From assembly GCF_030867145.1 (NCBI RefSeq), contig NC_134427.1, positions 10,191,001 to 10,255,000 of the forward strand: a DNA stretch of 64,000 nucleotides, written 5' to 3'. This document shows, piece after piece, positions 51,801-62,247 of the stretch. The notes under the pieces are model-generated. The model saw only the letters and a list, made by a program, of their open reading frames with translations, was not told where the DNA came from and did no database searches. This DNA is from Opisthocomus hoazin (lineage: Eukaryota > Chordata > Aves > Opisthocomiformes > Opisthocomidae). Each line of letters opens with the position of its first letter. Position 1 is the stretch's first letter. The position numbers and the translations under genes are program-made.

Positions 51801-53674
51801 GATACAAGCAGCAGCACAAATATACTTTACATACAAAGTCTTCTGCTGCAGCAGATAAGAGAAAAACATTTAGTAGAAGGGCCGATGTCACGGCTTGTTT
51901 TGTTTTCATAGTTTTCTTCATCAGCCATAAGTAATACAAGCCAGGCAAAAGCACCAATATAACTTCTGTACCGAGAATGCCACCTTGTGTTCCATGCACA
52001 GCTGTATGAGCTATGCTGCATTCACAGTCCAGAATTCAACTTCCAGTGACTGTCAGGTAGAGCGAGTAAGTACACACAAGCAAGTCCTCTGCAGTTACTT
52101 GGCGTTTGCGCTTCTCCGTAATTACGACTGGTTGCCTGGCAAGTAGACAAAGCTCTGGAATAGCAGCCAGGGAAGCCAGTGCCTCCATTTGGCTTTGCCA
52201 CTAGCTCATTGTGTAAGCAGGGAGGCTCTCTCTGCCTCCAACTTCCCAAGTACCTGCTGGGGATAATTATTGACCTTGGCTAATTATTCCAGCTTAGCTT
52301 GTTTGCCTGGCAAAACAAAGGTTGAAAGGGGATTCAATGGCTCTATATAAACATATCAGGGAGGTAAGCACTGGGGAGGGAGAACAGCTATTTAGGTCAG
52401 TAGAGGATACTGATACATTGACAAAAAGATGTAGTGTTGGTTGTGAGTAAATCAGAAGAGATCTGGAATTCTCAGGTGGAAGTTTGCAATTAGAACTATT
52501 TCCCTCCTCAGCTGGTACCAAAAAAAGCACAGAGATGCCTCTTACTCCTCTTCCCATTCCCACCAGCGGGCACCATCCCATTTCCCATGGTAATGCTCAC
52601 AGCTAGCTTTGACAAAACACGCCCAACCCCAGGGCTGGCCCTCCTCTCTCTTGGGGACAGCAAGGTGTGCCCACCCGACACTGCCATTCAATACAGGTAC
52701 CTCCGCCATTCTGGTAGGTGAGGTAGGGAAACCGCCAGACGTTGCCCAGGCCCACGGCGTAGCCCACCATGGAGAGCAGGTAGTCGGCTTTGTTTGACCA
52801 GTTACCACGCTCTGAGTTCTCATCGCTGTCACTGGCATGGGCATCTTTTTCATTTGACAAACTGAAGTCCTTGGAAGAGAAGAAGTAGGAAGGCTCAGGA
52901 TCGTCCCATAGGCTAACAAGGCAGTCATACCTTCATTTCTCTGTCCAGAGCAGCACCTGGGCATGGCTGGGCAGAGTCAGGTGGGCTGCCAGTCCAGCTG
53001 ATCCCTGGCAGGACAGCATGGACCTGTCACAGTGGCTGCCACCAGAGAGCCCACACAACCTTCATGGACAGTTTTGCCCTGCTCCCACCTTAGTCCCCAG
53101 TGCTCTCAGCTCCTGGGAGCAGCAGCTCCAGAGGACTCCCCTACTCTGCCCCTGCACATGCCCAGATGCCCCCATACCTGTTTAGATATTCACACCAGCA
53201 CATACCTGTATGCCTGCTTGAAAACCACCTGTGCAGGTGCCTTTCACACCTGCCTGGGCACCCCCATACCTGCCCAGTTGCTCATCCCAGCTCATCTCTC
53301 TTTACCTAACCCGATGCCCCCATATTCCCATACTTGTCTGGATCCCACCTGCCCAGATAATTTCATACCTGGCGAGGTGCAGCATACCTCACCTGCCCAG
53401 TGCTCCCATAGCTGCCCAAGTACCTGCACCCTACTTGCCCGAGTGCCCCTATGCCTCCCTGGGCACCTCCATGCCCTGCCTGCTCAGATGCACCCACACC
53501 TATCTGTGTTCTCCCACACCTGCCCAGGTACCCCCAATCTCCCACCTGCCCAGGTGCCTTCGTACCTGCCCAGGAGCCCCCGTGTCCCCCACCTGTCCGG
53601 GTGCCCCCCCCCCCCGGCCGCCTCACCTTCTTCTTCCCGCAGGAGAGGAAGCCCGGCAGGCTGAGCATCCCCAT
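39657..53674 (-). CDS. SLC6A14: SLC6A14, Na+/Cl- dependent neutral and cationic amino acid transporter (ATB0,+), 14 coding exons
   Basis: Plasma-membrane importer of neutral and cationic amino acids driven by Na+ and Cl- gradients (family knowledge; apical in mammalian epithelia). Coding exons, 5' to 3': 53674-53627, 52869-52701, 50931-50800, 49258-49097, 47795-47660, 46959-46827, 44993-44853, 43799-43571, 43490-43365, 43267-43149, 42004-41905, 41672-41563, 40556-40389, 39806-39657. All introns are GT-AG and all phases join without a frameshift, giving 640 residues. The SLC6 signature [10 protein letters not shown] (residues 56-65) and NGGG(A)F follow in TM1; TM6 has [16 protein letters not shown] and TM8 GLDSQF. 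The extracellular loop between TM3 and TM4 carries four N-glycosylation sequons. The whole chain aligns by eye with human SLC6A14 as I remember it, better than with other SLC6 members. No break is seen. The first ATG of two (residues 1 and 3) is chosen; both have a purine at -3. Confidence 0.97.
40389..40556 (-). CDS. SLC6A14: SLC6A14 coding exon 13 (TM12)
   Basis: Residues 536-591. [10 protein letters not shown] completes TM11. An extracellular [13 protein letters not shown] comes next, then TM12 with [20 protein letters not shown] and the cytosolic start VKAEGNLCQ. The acceptor is TTCTGTAG|GCAA and the donor CAG|GTAAGG. Confidence 0.96.
41068..41118 (-). pseudogene. Partial degenerate copy of SLC6A14 exon 12 and its donor
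   Basis: On the - strand this 51-bp stretch matches the last part of exon 12 plus the start of intron 12 at 39 of 51 positions by my alignment. The peptide FFATPVLLI parallels FFVTPVLLM, and the GTGAGTGTAG donor region is intact. It lies between exons 12 and 13. CTCAG follows a pyrimidine-rich stretch just before it, so a 27-nt segment (41115-41089) has splice-like ends and a multiple-of-three length in phase with its neighbours. Confidence 0.7.
41563..41672 (-). CDS. SLC6A14: SLC6A14 coding exon 12 (TM11)
   Basis: Residues 499-535. [16 protein letters not shown] is followed by TM11 ([18 protein letters not shown]). The acceptor is CCAACAG|GAGG and the donor AATG|GTGAGT, phase 0. The 3' half of this exon and its donor have a degenerate copy about 450 bp further along the intron. 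Confidence 0.95.
41905..42004 (-). CDS. SLC6A14: SLC6A14 coding exon 11 (TM10)
   Basis: Residues 466-499. TM10 begins [17 protein letters not shown] and ends in IVYIYG. The acceptor is TTCTACAG|GCGG and the donor TATG|GTAAAC, which splits the first Gly codon of GGNRF. Confidence 0.95.
42661..42688. repeat. TA/CA microsatellite with 20-bp palindrome
   Basis: TGTGTATATATATATACACA is its own reverse complement at 42661-42680 and runs into (CA)n. It lies in SLC6A14 intron 10. Confidence 0.85.
43149..43267 (-). CDS. SLC6A14: SLC6A14 coding exon 10 (TM9)
   Basis: Residues 426-465. [19 protein letters not shown] is the cytosolic link and TM9 follows ([19 protein letters not shown]). The acceptor is TTTGCAG|AAAC and the donor CAG|GTAAGA. 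The GLPCVTQ|AGIYW junction is standard for SLC6A14. Confidence 0.96.
43365..43490 (-). CDS. SLC6A14: SLC6A14 coding exon 9 (EL4 and TM8)
   Basis: Residues 384-426. It carries [15 protein letters not shown] (extracellular loop 4) and TM8 with GLDSQFA, the Asp/Ser motif of the Na2 and Cl- sites in the family. The acceptor is ACTTCCAG|GATT and the donor ATAG|GTGAGT. Confidence 0.96.
43571..43799 (-). CDS. SLC6A14: SLC6A14 coding exon 8 (TM6 and TM7)
   Basis: Residues 308-384, the longest exon. TM6 includes [20 protein letters not shown], the unwound helix that in SLC6 proteins forms part of the substrate and Cl- sites. TM7 follows ([20 protein letters not shown], then ILGHMA). The acceptor is TTGGTAG|GTTTGG, the donor TCAG|GTAGGC. 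Confidence 0.97.
44853..44993 (-). CDS. SLC6A14: SLC6A14 coding exon 7 (TM5 and EL3)
   Basis: Residues 261-307. TM5 is [20 protein letters not shown], followed by the SLC6-typical GATLEGA and an extracellular stretch ending in [10 protein letters not shown] with one further sequon (NIT). The acceptor is TTTCTGCAG|GTTG and the donor GAG|GTGAGA; both ends are phase 0. Confidence 0.96.
46827..46959 (-). CDS. SLC6A14: SLC6A14 coding exon 6 (TM4)
   Basis: Residues 216-260. [14 protein letters not shown] precedes TM4 ([20 protein letters not shown]) and the short cytosolic FKGIKSSGK that leads to TM5. The acceptor is GCTTTCAG|CAAAG and the donor GGAAAG|GTAAGT. The human protein, as remembered, has NETG where this reads DETG, so that sequon is absent here. 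Confidence 0.96.
47660..47795 (-). CDS. SLC6A14: SLC6A14 coding exon 5 (glycosylated loop EL2)
   Basis: Residues 171-216, almost wholly the large extracellular loop. Four N-glycosylation sequons are visible (NAT, NYS, NLT, NGT), ending in FPSEQYW, which is conserved in SLC6A14. The acceptor is GCTTTCAG|TAAG. The donor GGAA|GTAAGT splits an Asn codon completed by the C that opens exon 6. Confidence 0.95.
49097..49258 (-). CDS. SLC6A14: SLC6A14 coding exon 4 (TM3, start of loop EL2)
   Basis: Residues 117-171. TM3 reads [20 protein letters not shown]; the paired tyrosines are typical of the family's substrate-facing TM3. It is followed by the extracellular cysteines in [10 protein letters not shown], the usual disulfide pair of the large loop. 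The acceptor is TTTCCTAG|GAG and the donor TTAG|GTACCG. Confidence 0.96.
   Translation of the reverse strand, partial: EWASRWSSSQHLWQSTTTLSSLMHSTTYLPHFRKCYHGQSAFPGQMSSAAKHG
50800..50931 (-). CDS. SLC6A14: SLC6A14 coding exon 3 (TM2)
   Basis: Residues 73-117. It completes GAFLIPY at the end of TM1, then TM2 ([20 protein letters not shown]) and the first intracellular loop [10 protein letters not shown]. The acceptor is CCCCTCAG|GTG. The donor CAAG|GTTGGT is weaker than the other donors in the gene but keeps phase with exon 4. Confidence 0.96.
52701..52869 (-). CDS. SLC6A14: SLC6A14 coding exon 2 (N-tail and TM1)
   Basis: Residues 17-73. A serine/aspartate/glutamate-rich cytosolic tail leads into [14 protein letters not shown] and TM1, with the unwound centre [10 protein letters not shown] that in SLC6 proteins forms part of the Na+ and substrate sites. 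The acceptor is TTCCAAG|GAC and the donor GGAG|GTACCT, which splits the last Gly codon of NGGG. Confidence 0.96.
53150..53615. repeat. Degenerate C-rich minisatellite in SLC6A14 intron 1
   Basis: Many imperfect copies of a unit resembling CACCTGCCCAGGTGCCCCCA (+ strand) follow each other with irregular spacing, ending in a run of 12 C at 53604-53615. It fills most of the 757-bp intron 1 and stops about 11 bp before the exon 1 donor. The repeat explains the 210- and 318-codon open frames on the + strand here. Confidence 0.75.
53627..53674 (-). CDS. SLC6A14: SLC6A14 coding exon 1 (start codon)
   Basis: Encodes residues 1-16, beginning MGMLSLPGF and ending CGKKK, the cytosolic amino end. The context GGCGGCG before ATG and G at +4 is a good Kozak match. 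A second ATG lies two codons later. The donor is AAG|GTGAGG, in phase 0. The exon sits inside a CpG island and is followed at once by a run of G on the coding strand. Confidence 0.9.
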
Positions 53675-53714
53675 CGCCGCCGCTCCGCTCTGCCAGCCCG
53701 CCCGGCGCCCGGCC

Positions 53715-53721
53715 CTTTATC
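53715..53721 (-). promoter_or_regulatory. TATA-like element upstream of SLC6A14
   Basis: GATAAAG on the coding strand, about 41-47 nt before the start codon, set in very GC-rich DNA. If used as a TATA box it would place initiation near 53690 and leave a very short 5' UTR. A single weak motif, so this is inference. Confidence 0.25.
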
Positions 53722-54060
53722 GGAGCAGCCTCCCGCCCGTCCCCCGCCGCCCTGCCGGGAACCGCGGCCCCTGGGCTGCCCCGCGGCCCCGGGCGGGGCC
53801 GCCGGCGATGCGGCACCTCCCGCCCCGGGGCACCCCCGGCCGCCCGCCCCAGCCCCGTGCCCGCTTCCCCGCCGCGCCCCGCCCGCGGACCCTCCTCCAG
53901 CCCCGCGCCCACTTCCTCGGGAACACCGGGCTGCCCGGCCTGCCCGGCCGCCTGCCCACTTCCCCTCCCCGATCCCGCTTACCCCGCCGCGCACCCGCCT
54001 GGGCCCGCTCCCTCAGCCCTCCTTGCACCCCTGCCTGCCCACCTCCCCCTTCCAGCGTGC

Positions 54061-57000
54061 CCCCCGCTCCTCGCCCTTCTTCCCCGCTGCCAGCACCTAC
54101 CCACGCACCCACCCCCGTGTCGTCTTCCACGCACAGGGCTGCCAACTCCCCGTCACCCGAGCACCCCACACCTGCCCGAAGGGCTGACCCCGCTGCCTCC
54201 CTGCTCCCCCCAGGAGAGCCGCTGCCTCACCGGCGTTCACTCGCCCAGAGCCCCTGCTCACGGCTCCTTCTCCACCCATACCTGCCTCTCCTTCCTTCTT
54301 AACCTGCTCCACGCTGGAGTCTAGGCTCAGGAGATGCACGAAAGCGAAGGGCACAAGGGGGTTAAACAGTATTGAAAGTTCAGATTCTAAACACACCTTC
54401 CACTATGCAACAGGCACAGAAAGGGCAGGTCATAAGCAGAGACATCTACAGAGGAGGAATTTAAGGAGCAACGACTTAAAGACATTTCTGAAGCGCTCCC
54501 ATGCTTCACCCAGCACAGTGACCTTCCCCAGGCAACCCCCAAGGACACCAGCCGAAGCACACTCCACTTACAGGCACAAGTGGACTTTGATTGACTGGCT
54601 GCTTAACTGCTCTCCTCCGTTTCTAACTGCTCTTTTCCACAGCTCCTTCAGATCCACACCATGACAAACACACTTTCTGTCCACGATTAGTGGGAGCTTT
54701 TGTTGAGTAAAGTGCTACCAGCATGGCTCGAGCTAGCCACGACTAAGAGATACGTACACGATGAGCGAGAAGTGTGTGGGGCAGCATCTGAAAGGTAGGA
54801 AGGTAAAATCAGGCTCTATTGTATCATCCTGTGCAGCAGGTTCTCCAGGAGACTTCTATTTTAGAAACTGGAAGGATGCCAGAATAATCTACCTTTGCAA
54901 CAAAACCCAAGTACAAATGTACTGTCCTGGCAGGACACAGGCTTTGGGGCTAATAAATAAATAAAAATTTGAGAAAACACTCCTTCACAGGCTGCTTGTG
55001 AATTCTTGATTCAAACGGTCAAGCTGCAATGCAAAAGATAAACTTCAGGCTAGTTCTGTACGAAACAATACAAAAGTCACCCATACCAAGGACACACTGA
55101 GAAGTCGGTCAATATTCTTTCAAAGCTGATCTGAATTGTACATAAACTAAGTGAAAATTTTTGGCGATCCTGAGTTGAGTTACAAATCTGAAATAAAATG
55201 AGGTGGTTTTGGTTTGGAGTCTAGGTAACTTCAATATCTGTCGGTCACTATCTCTCCAGGGGGAAACAAAAATGTTCCTGTAAACAATGCGGAGCCTGAC
55301 AAAAGCACAGAGGTCTCCTCCAAGCTCATGATTCAGAACCGGCTATCAGCTTGTTTAGAAAAGAAATGAGATGAAAAACAACCTGTTAGCCACCGCCTCT
55401 CCCTCCTTATTAGGATTGTGTGTTGTAATGTTGTAGAGTCACTGACTGTGGCATTTTCTCTATGTAACTCAAGATGACTAAAAGTAAAACTATACTGGAG
55501 GTACCACTCCTGGGACGTGTTCTGTTTCTGACCATGCGAAAGTTTCATTTCTAACGCGTTATCTGTATTTAAAGAAGAAAAATTAAAATCACAGCATAAT
55601 CAAAATTCCAGGGGTGAGCAGTGGAGAGATGTGTATCGTTAAAGAGAGAATTGTGCCTGAAGCAGGGCTTTATTTCACCTGGGTTAGCTATGCGGCTGAC
55701 CTAGCACAGCAGTTTGTTCTGCAGTCACTGGAGGCCAAGTCCATCAGGTTGAGCCCTGGAGGTTAGTTCCTCACAGCTACCATAGCCACCAGTCGACAAG
55801 CACCCTGGGAACCAGTTACCACTGGAATGTCTCGGCTAGAAACAGAGATAACAACCAGCAAACCAAAGCCAGCTTGGCTCTGCCATAGATGAGATATCCC
55901 ATCTCCTGACCAGCAGCCTAACTGAGGTATCTAAGTAACTTTTTTACTTTGGAAAGCACCCTTGGATTACTATAAACTCCACTAACTGAACACTGTTAAT
56001 CCAACAGGGGGAAAAAGAAAACGACAAAAAATCAACCCTGACCATTAATCATAACCTTAATGTGCTGACAGCACAGCAAACAACTCTGACATTTCCTAGG
56101 AGTGAGATACCCATGTTTTCCATTCAGCTGTACCAGTGCTATTATCAGATGTTGGTTATTGCCCTTAGCTAACATAGACACAGCTATGGCAATGAAGCAG
56201 ACATATTTGGTGTGCTTATTTAAGAATACAATAGGTAAAATCTGTTCCTTAGTTTATATATATGCAATAGCAGTGCTTACTAATATCAACACCTGGCACA
56301 CACATTCAAAACCGATTCAGCAGACACAGACAGGGCTTGTTCACCTCTCCCATTCCCAGTTGGCAGGAGCCAAAGATTGGAAAGCTCACTCTGCAAATAG
56401 GAGCAAAGGCTTGAAAATAGCACTAATCCTGGCATTAAAGCAATAAAAGGAAATCACTGGTGTGTCTACAAGGCAGGCAGTACTCTCTAGGATAAAGTGA
56501 TCCAAAAGAGGAGCAAGAGTGAATGCAAGAGATACCTGCAGCCTTGCTATCTCCAACATGCATGAGTCCTGGAAAAACACTCATGAATCTCAAAACAAAT
56601 GAAGTTTTCTCCTATCCAGAGAAGACCAAGCAGCACTGGCAGCTGCACATGGAAACGTCCACCTACCAGAAGTAAATCATGTAGTTCAAAATAACGTCTT
56701 CCCTAGCTGAGAGCCCAACTGCAGGAATAATTATTGGTGTTCTGCAAGGCTAACAGTCAAACCCACCAGCAACACACAAGGATGCTACATGAAAAGCTGA
56801 TGGAGCTGGGCCTGGCTGCCTATAGACTGATATGTTTTGTCTATGTAGATCCCTGCCACAGGAATCAAACTACACACATCTGCTACTCTGGTATACCTGT
56901 CAGTGCAGCTACGTGACAAAAAAACCAAACCACCCCACAGAAAACCCCAATCAAACAAAAAAATCCCAAACCAAACAAAACTACCATACCATGTTGGCCT

Positions 57001-60000
57001 TCAGGATCAGCGGAAGATGACCGAAACCTCAACAGCATATAATTACTCTCATCTAGAACTCCACAGCCACATTGCACACATTGAAAATATGATCAGAAAG
57101 CCAGAAGTGACTGCTGTATACTGACAGACAAATCAAGGCAGAAAATTTGGGTTGCTGGCTCCTGCAGCAGCAGGAATTACCAGCTCCTCCACAGGTGAAC
57201 AGAATCAAGCCCTAGAGTTCACATTTAACTTAATACTTTCTGCTTAAGAAAGCATCGGCCTTGATTTAAAGACCAAATGATAAAGAGTGAGCCAGTTTCC
57301 TTGGTGGTGAACCAAACTGCAGATGATCTAGAACCTTTACCACTGAAAAAAAAACCAAAAACAAACCCACACATTGGGCACATAACCCATGAAAGCAAAG
57401 GAGCATTCTCCATCTGGTGAGAAATGTATGATTTTACTGTGTGCCACCTGTAAGCAAGGTGGAAGTGTATCTAGAAGGTAGGCACAGAGAGAACTGGCCC
57501 TCCTGCTCGGAAGACAGGATGGAAAGGCAATGATGGTGTTATCAAGGGCATGGGCAATGCAAATTACGGAGACAAAGGCAGTTGTTTCTGGAGCAGCCAC
57601 CTGCAGCTTCAGAGAGGTACTTGTGGAAGCAGACTGTCAGGGCTTATAGCAAAACACAAAGAGTGGAAAATAATTACTTAAGACACCTCTTGCCGATACT
57701 GGCTTGCCTAGTTCCAATGGCCTCCGTCCAACAGCTTGTGTAACTCGGACAACTGAGACACGAAGCAGATTCTGCTTCCAACCCTGCTGATCCCTTCAGG
57801 GTGAGGGGTGAGATTTTGCTCAAGGGAAAACGAGATGCTCTTTTCTACATACTGCTTCCTGGATCAACTTTCCTTCTTTATCAGTTTTGTGCCTTTTCTG
57901 CATAGCTGGGGTGTTCATTGCTGCTGCTCAGCAGGCCGTCAGGATGCACGCATCTACTCCATTTGGATCTTGAGCCATGAGTTCATTTTCGTTAAAGGTT
58001 TATTGGAAAGGAAATTCTGAGAAAATTGGATTCATAAACTTTGAAAGGGAGCATTGATAGTTTTCGGTAATGTCTGAAGAGTTTGGTTCACTAATGTAAC
58101 ACTAAATAATACACTCTATTACATGTTATGTAATCATATGAAAGACCTGTATGGCCCTAATCTCAATGACTGGCGCTTGATCAGATTTTTCCCCAACTGC
58201 AGCACTCTTGGATTCATTTCTGTGGCCATCTCAGAGGCAAGAAGTGCAGCAAGGCCATGTCTGCTGAGCTACTCGCCTCTGTGGACAGTCAGCTCTCATC
58301 ACCCAAGAGAGGCAGCTGAAAGCTCACTCACTGACTTATCTGCTCATGACAGAACAGTTTCAAAAGTGCTGCAAATGCAAAAAGTGTAAGCCTTCTCAGT
58401 CATGCTCCTAGGAAAATCCCTTTTTCATATTTCAGGGCTGAGACTTGAAACTATATGGAAAGCCAATTTGCCTTTGGGCATTTTTATCAGGCTGCAACCT
58501 GTAATTAGCATAATACACACTAATCAACTTAGTGATGGGAAGTTGTACATATGCACATGGGAAACAAACATTTAAGGCGGAAGTAGACCCGTTCAAATAT
58601 ACCAGTAAAACTGAAAGGCCCTGCAAGTACTGCTCTTCTACTACACCAAGCCTGGAAGAAGCTTTTACTGTCCCAGCCGCTCAAAAGGGAGCCACAAGTC
58701 CTCATCCACAAAATTAATCAAGGTGTTTTCAAGAATATTTGCAAGATTGTCAGTTGTGTATCTATGGCAGTTGATCTCCACAGTAGTTGATATTATTATT
58801 TTTGAGTTTTAATTGTTTTAAAGGAACTGTTGTACAGAATGGACTCCTCAAATCTTTCACTCCCTCAGACCGAAACTCTTTCCAGGATAACACAGCCTTC
58901 CTTGTAGTGTTGACGGTCTTCAGTCCGTGAGAAGTCAGTTTACCTGATATTACTAAAGTTACCAGATGGGAATATATGATGCTTCTCAAACACAGACCTC
59001 CATCTGGAATAAGGAGCAAAGCAACCAAAAAGGAACTAAGGTGTTCAAAGGATTAAATAGAGGCTAGGCATTTACATCAACTGCACAAACCTCTGAAAAT
59101 CTCTGCTGAAATACTGTCTTGCATGAGAGTTACCAGAGTGCCGTCAACAACTGCATTTGCAGCTCAGGACTCCTAATTCCTTCAGTTCTGCTTTGACACA
59201 TGGTCCAGAGCATCTCAGTTTTCCCTGGACAAAGCCGCCTGATGCCAAACATTCAAGGCTGTCCAAAACGCATCAGGCAGGTCTCACTCCACCTGCCCCA
59301 TCCTAGAGGCATGCTCCAAACACGTCCAACTTGTCATTGAATGACTGAAACACTGTGTAAATGCAAAACCTCAGGTATCATATCATGAAAGATGTAACAA
59401 CAGATACAACTTAGAGAAGAGATAAGGTATGAGAGAACTAAAATCTAGAAGCATGTAATTATCAAAACTTAATGATTGGGGAGTCCACAAATGTCAGACT
59501 ATGACGACTTGCCCATTGGGAAATATTTCAGAGGCGTGGCCAGTAGAAACCAAGGAGTCATTTTTAATTGAGCAAAATAAAGCCTAGGAATGAGTACAAT
59601 ACTAATTCTCAAATATGCCGAACTGAGTTCATCAATCTCCTTAACAGTCTAATTTTAAAGTCCTTCATCAGTATCAAGTGCCAATATTTGTGGAGTTCAG
59701 CAAAGCCAAGAGATCTTCCAAGATGGAAGGTGTTGGGTTTGGGTTTTTTTTTTCGGTTCTATACCTGCTCGCTAGTTACACATAAACAGCTTTTCATAGA
59801 GGGTAACATAAATGCATATTCTTGAGAAGCTTTTGACTAACAGTAAGGCTTTGAAACACAGGCATTGACTACCACCCAGTAAAAAGAAGACCTTTCAGCT
59901 CAGTCCACCTTCCCTTGAGGTAACTTTATATATATTAACATGCAGTCCTGCTATGTGATCTCTGAGAGAATTATCCTTGTGATTGTCCTCCTTCACAATA

Positions 60001-62247
60001 GGATAAAAGCCAGGCTGTTAGCCATGCTTAACATCTTAGGAAGGGAAATACCTCCATCAACACTTTCTTTTGTGTGATATCTGTTCCTGCAGGTTAGCAA
60101 TTACTCTCAGAAATAGCTCACCCAAGTCAGTGGGACTTCTCACGTAAGCAAAAGCAACCCCATATCTAGTAATAATACCATAAAATCCCCTGTTACAATA
60201 ACACAATTCTAAGTCTTAAAGAAAAAGCAGGATTTATACATTACACTGCAATATAGTACTCCTCCACGTCCCCGAGCAAACGATGTTACAGGGACACTGG
60301 AACAACAATTACTCAGCTGAACACCTTCAGAATTTTTTTTTTTAAGGCATTCAAAAGAATATGAATGATAGAGGTATGATTATTGTTACTACTACTACCT
60401 AGGTCTTCTACAGCTCTTTCCATTGCTAGGCTTAGAAATGCTTTATAACAGAAATTGGTCTTTTTTTACTCTTCTTACAAAGAGATGAGCAGAGGTAGGG
60501 TTGCTCACGTACTTTATGCAGCAGCTGTTTAGCAGAAAACAGGTGAACAGCAGTGGACACACAGACTGGACTCCATGAATCCCAGAACCTGTAATTTCCT
60601 TTATCCTCACAACAGAAGCTCCTTCCCTCTAAAGCCAGAGAGTGCATTTGTATCCCCCTCAAGCAAGGAAGAAAGCTGACCACCCCCCAGATAATCCATA
60701 ACTGATTGGATAAAACTTTAACTAGAAACACCAGAAGTTATTTTAGCACCCACAACGCACACACTGGTTGCCCCAAACCTGGTCACTCCCCTGGCTTTCC
60801 TTCCCAGGCCCTGAGGCTCTCTCCCTCTGTCTCAGGCTCTTCTGAGCAGCCCATCCTCACAGTCCAACACATCCTCTTCTCCAGCAGTATCAGGAAGAGC
60901 CATATCTGGTCCCAAAAACCCAGTGAAAGGGCCAGAGCCTTGGTTGGGTAAAAGGGGTGTGAAGGCACCTCCCCTCCCTTCACCTGGCCATGCCATTAGC
61001 AATGTGCAGTGGCAACACCTGCTTGGAGGTGCATCCTCTTAGCATGCTCCCAGAGCACCTGTCCCAACGGTCAAAGTGATGTCATTTTCTGATGAAACAC
61101 TGATTTCGATCAGGCCACTCAGAGCTGCCAACACTAAGGAACCTCAGGGTCTTCCAGGCTGCCTGACTTCCCATGCCTAAACTCAGGGCCCACAGTGTTT
61201 AAATGTGTTATGGTTAGGCAGCAGCCCAGTGTGAGGCTTCTACGATTAAAGCTTTGGATTACGGTTCCACGTAATTGCCACTCTGGGCTGCCAACTTATT
61301 TTGGGGAAGGGCCAAAATCTCTGTCAGACTTCAAGGAGTCTCAGTACAGAAACGTAAGGGACAGAGTACCATCCTGATGTGAGGTCCCAGCGCAGATGTG
61401 CATCTGAAAGGAATTTCTGAGAAGACACTTTGCTAGCAGTTACACAGAGTAAAAATGCATCTTTCCTGGCAGCTCAGCTCATTTAATCTCCTTTCAGCGT
61501 TTTAATGTCCATGATTCATGTGGGATCAGGGCTCCAGAGGCAATAGAGTTTTATCTCTTCTGCCTCCATGGCAAGTATCAGTGCACAACGAACAGAGGAA
61601 GCGCTTTTGTCTTTTTTGCTTCAGATATAAGAATATATTGAAAGATATAGTTCTGCTACAATTAGCAGGAAAAATGTACATCTATCTTCCTAAATTTTGG
61701 GAAAAATTTACAGGAACGCTGACGCTATCTGCTCTGCTGAATTGCTAAAATCATTAGTATACCCAGTATTAACAACTTGCTTCCACCAGGTTACAGCTGC
61801 TCTGCATTGTAAATGATGCCCACTTCTATCAATATTTCTCTCTACAGGATTAAAAAAACACACTCCACTTTCCTCAAAGCTGAAGAGGTTTAATTTTCTT
61901 CATAACATATTGAGATTTATGCTGTTATTTTTTTATTCTCAAAGAACCTGCATTTTCTGTAGCTGGTTTTTATGTTCAAGTGAAAAAAGCATTATGAAGG
62001 CACATTTTTTCCCTTCAAGCTTGGGCAGTTACCAGCATCTGATGGCACTCATCCAGATACTTATGGATTGTGAAGCTTTGCAAACTTTTCTTCAGTTATG
62101 AGTTTCTTTGCATAATCTTGGTCCGGCAATCCTGTAATCTATCTCTTGCACTCCTCATTACAAACCTCTCCTTGACTGGCAAGTAAGGGAGAAAAGTTTG
62201 CACAGGAGTGCAGGAACACAAAGTAAGAACTGCGCTGACGTCTTTTC
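54061..62247. other. Spacer upstream of SLC6A14
   Basis: No coding exon, RNA gene or clear transposon recognised over about 8 kb. The first 250 bp stay C-rich as the edge of the CpG island; A/C-rich low-complexity DNA lies at about 56.92-56.98 kb. Distal regulation of SLC6A14 could lie here, but nothing specific is visible. Confidence 0.45.

Larger units (their letters stand above)
53620..54060. promoter_or_regulatory. CpG island at the SLC6A14 5' end
   Basis: Dense CG dinucleotides and very high G+C cover exon 1 and about 400 bp upstream, contrasting with AT-richer DNA beyond 54.3 kb. This is the expected promoter region of SLC6A14. The long open frames crossing it in several phases reflect lack of A/T-rich stops, not coding. 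Confidence 0.7.

Noticed and set aside
40389-53674. Assignment to another SLC6 member (glycine, GABA or SLC6A5/7/9 type)
   Set aside because: Exon-by-exon wording, the [12 protein letters not shown] loop end and the [14 protein letters not shown] tail fit SLC6A14 specifically.
53231-54324. Several long + strand frames (up to 318 codons) and matching - strand frames
   Set aside because: They overlap the CpG island and the C-rich minisatellite, run open in most phases because stops are rare in such composition, contain SLC6A14 exon 1 on the other strand, and resemble no protein family.
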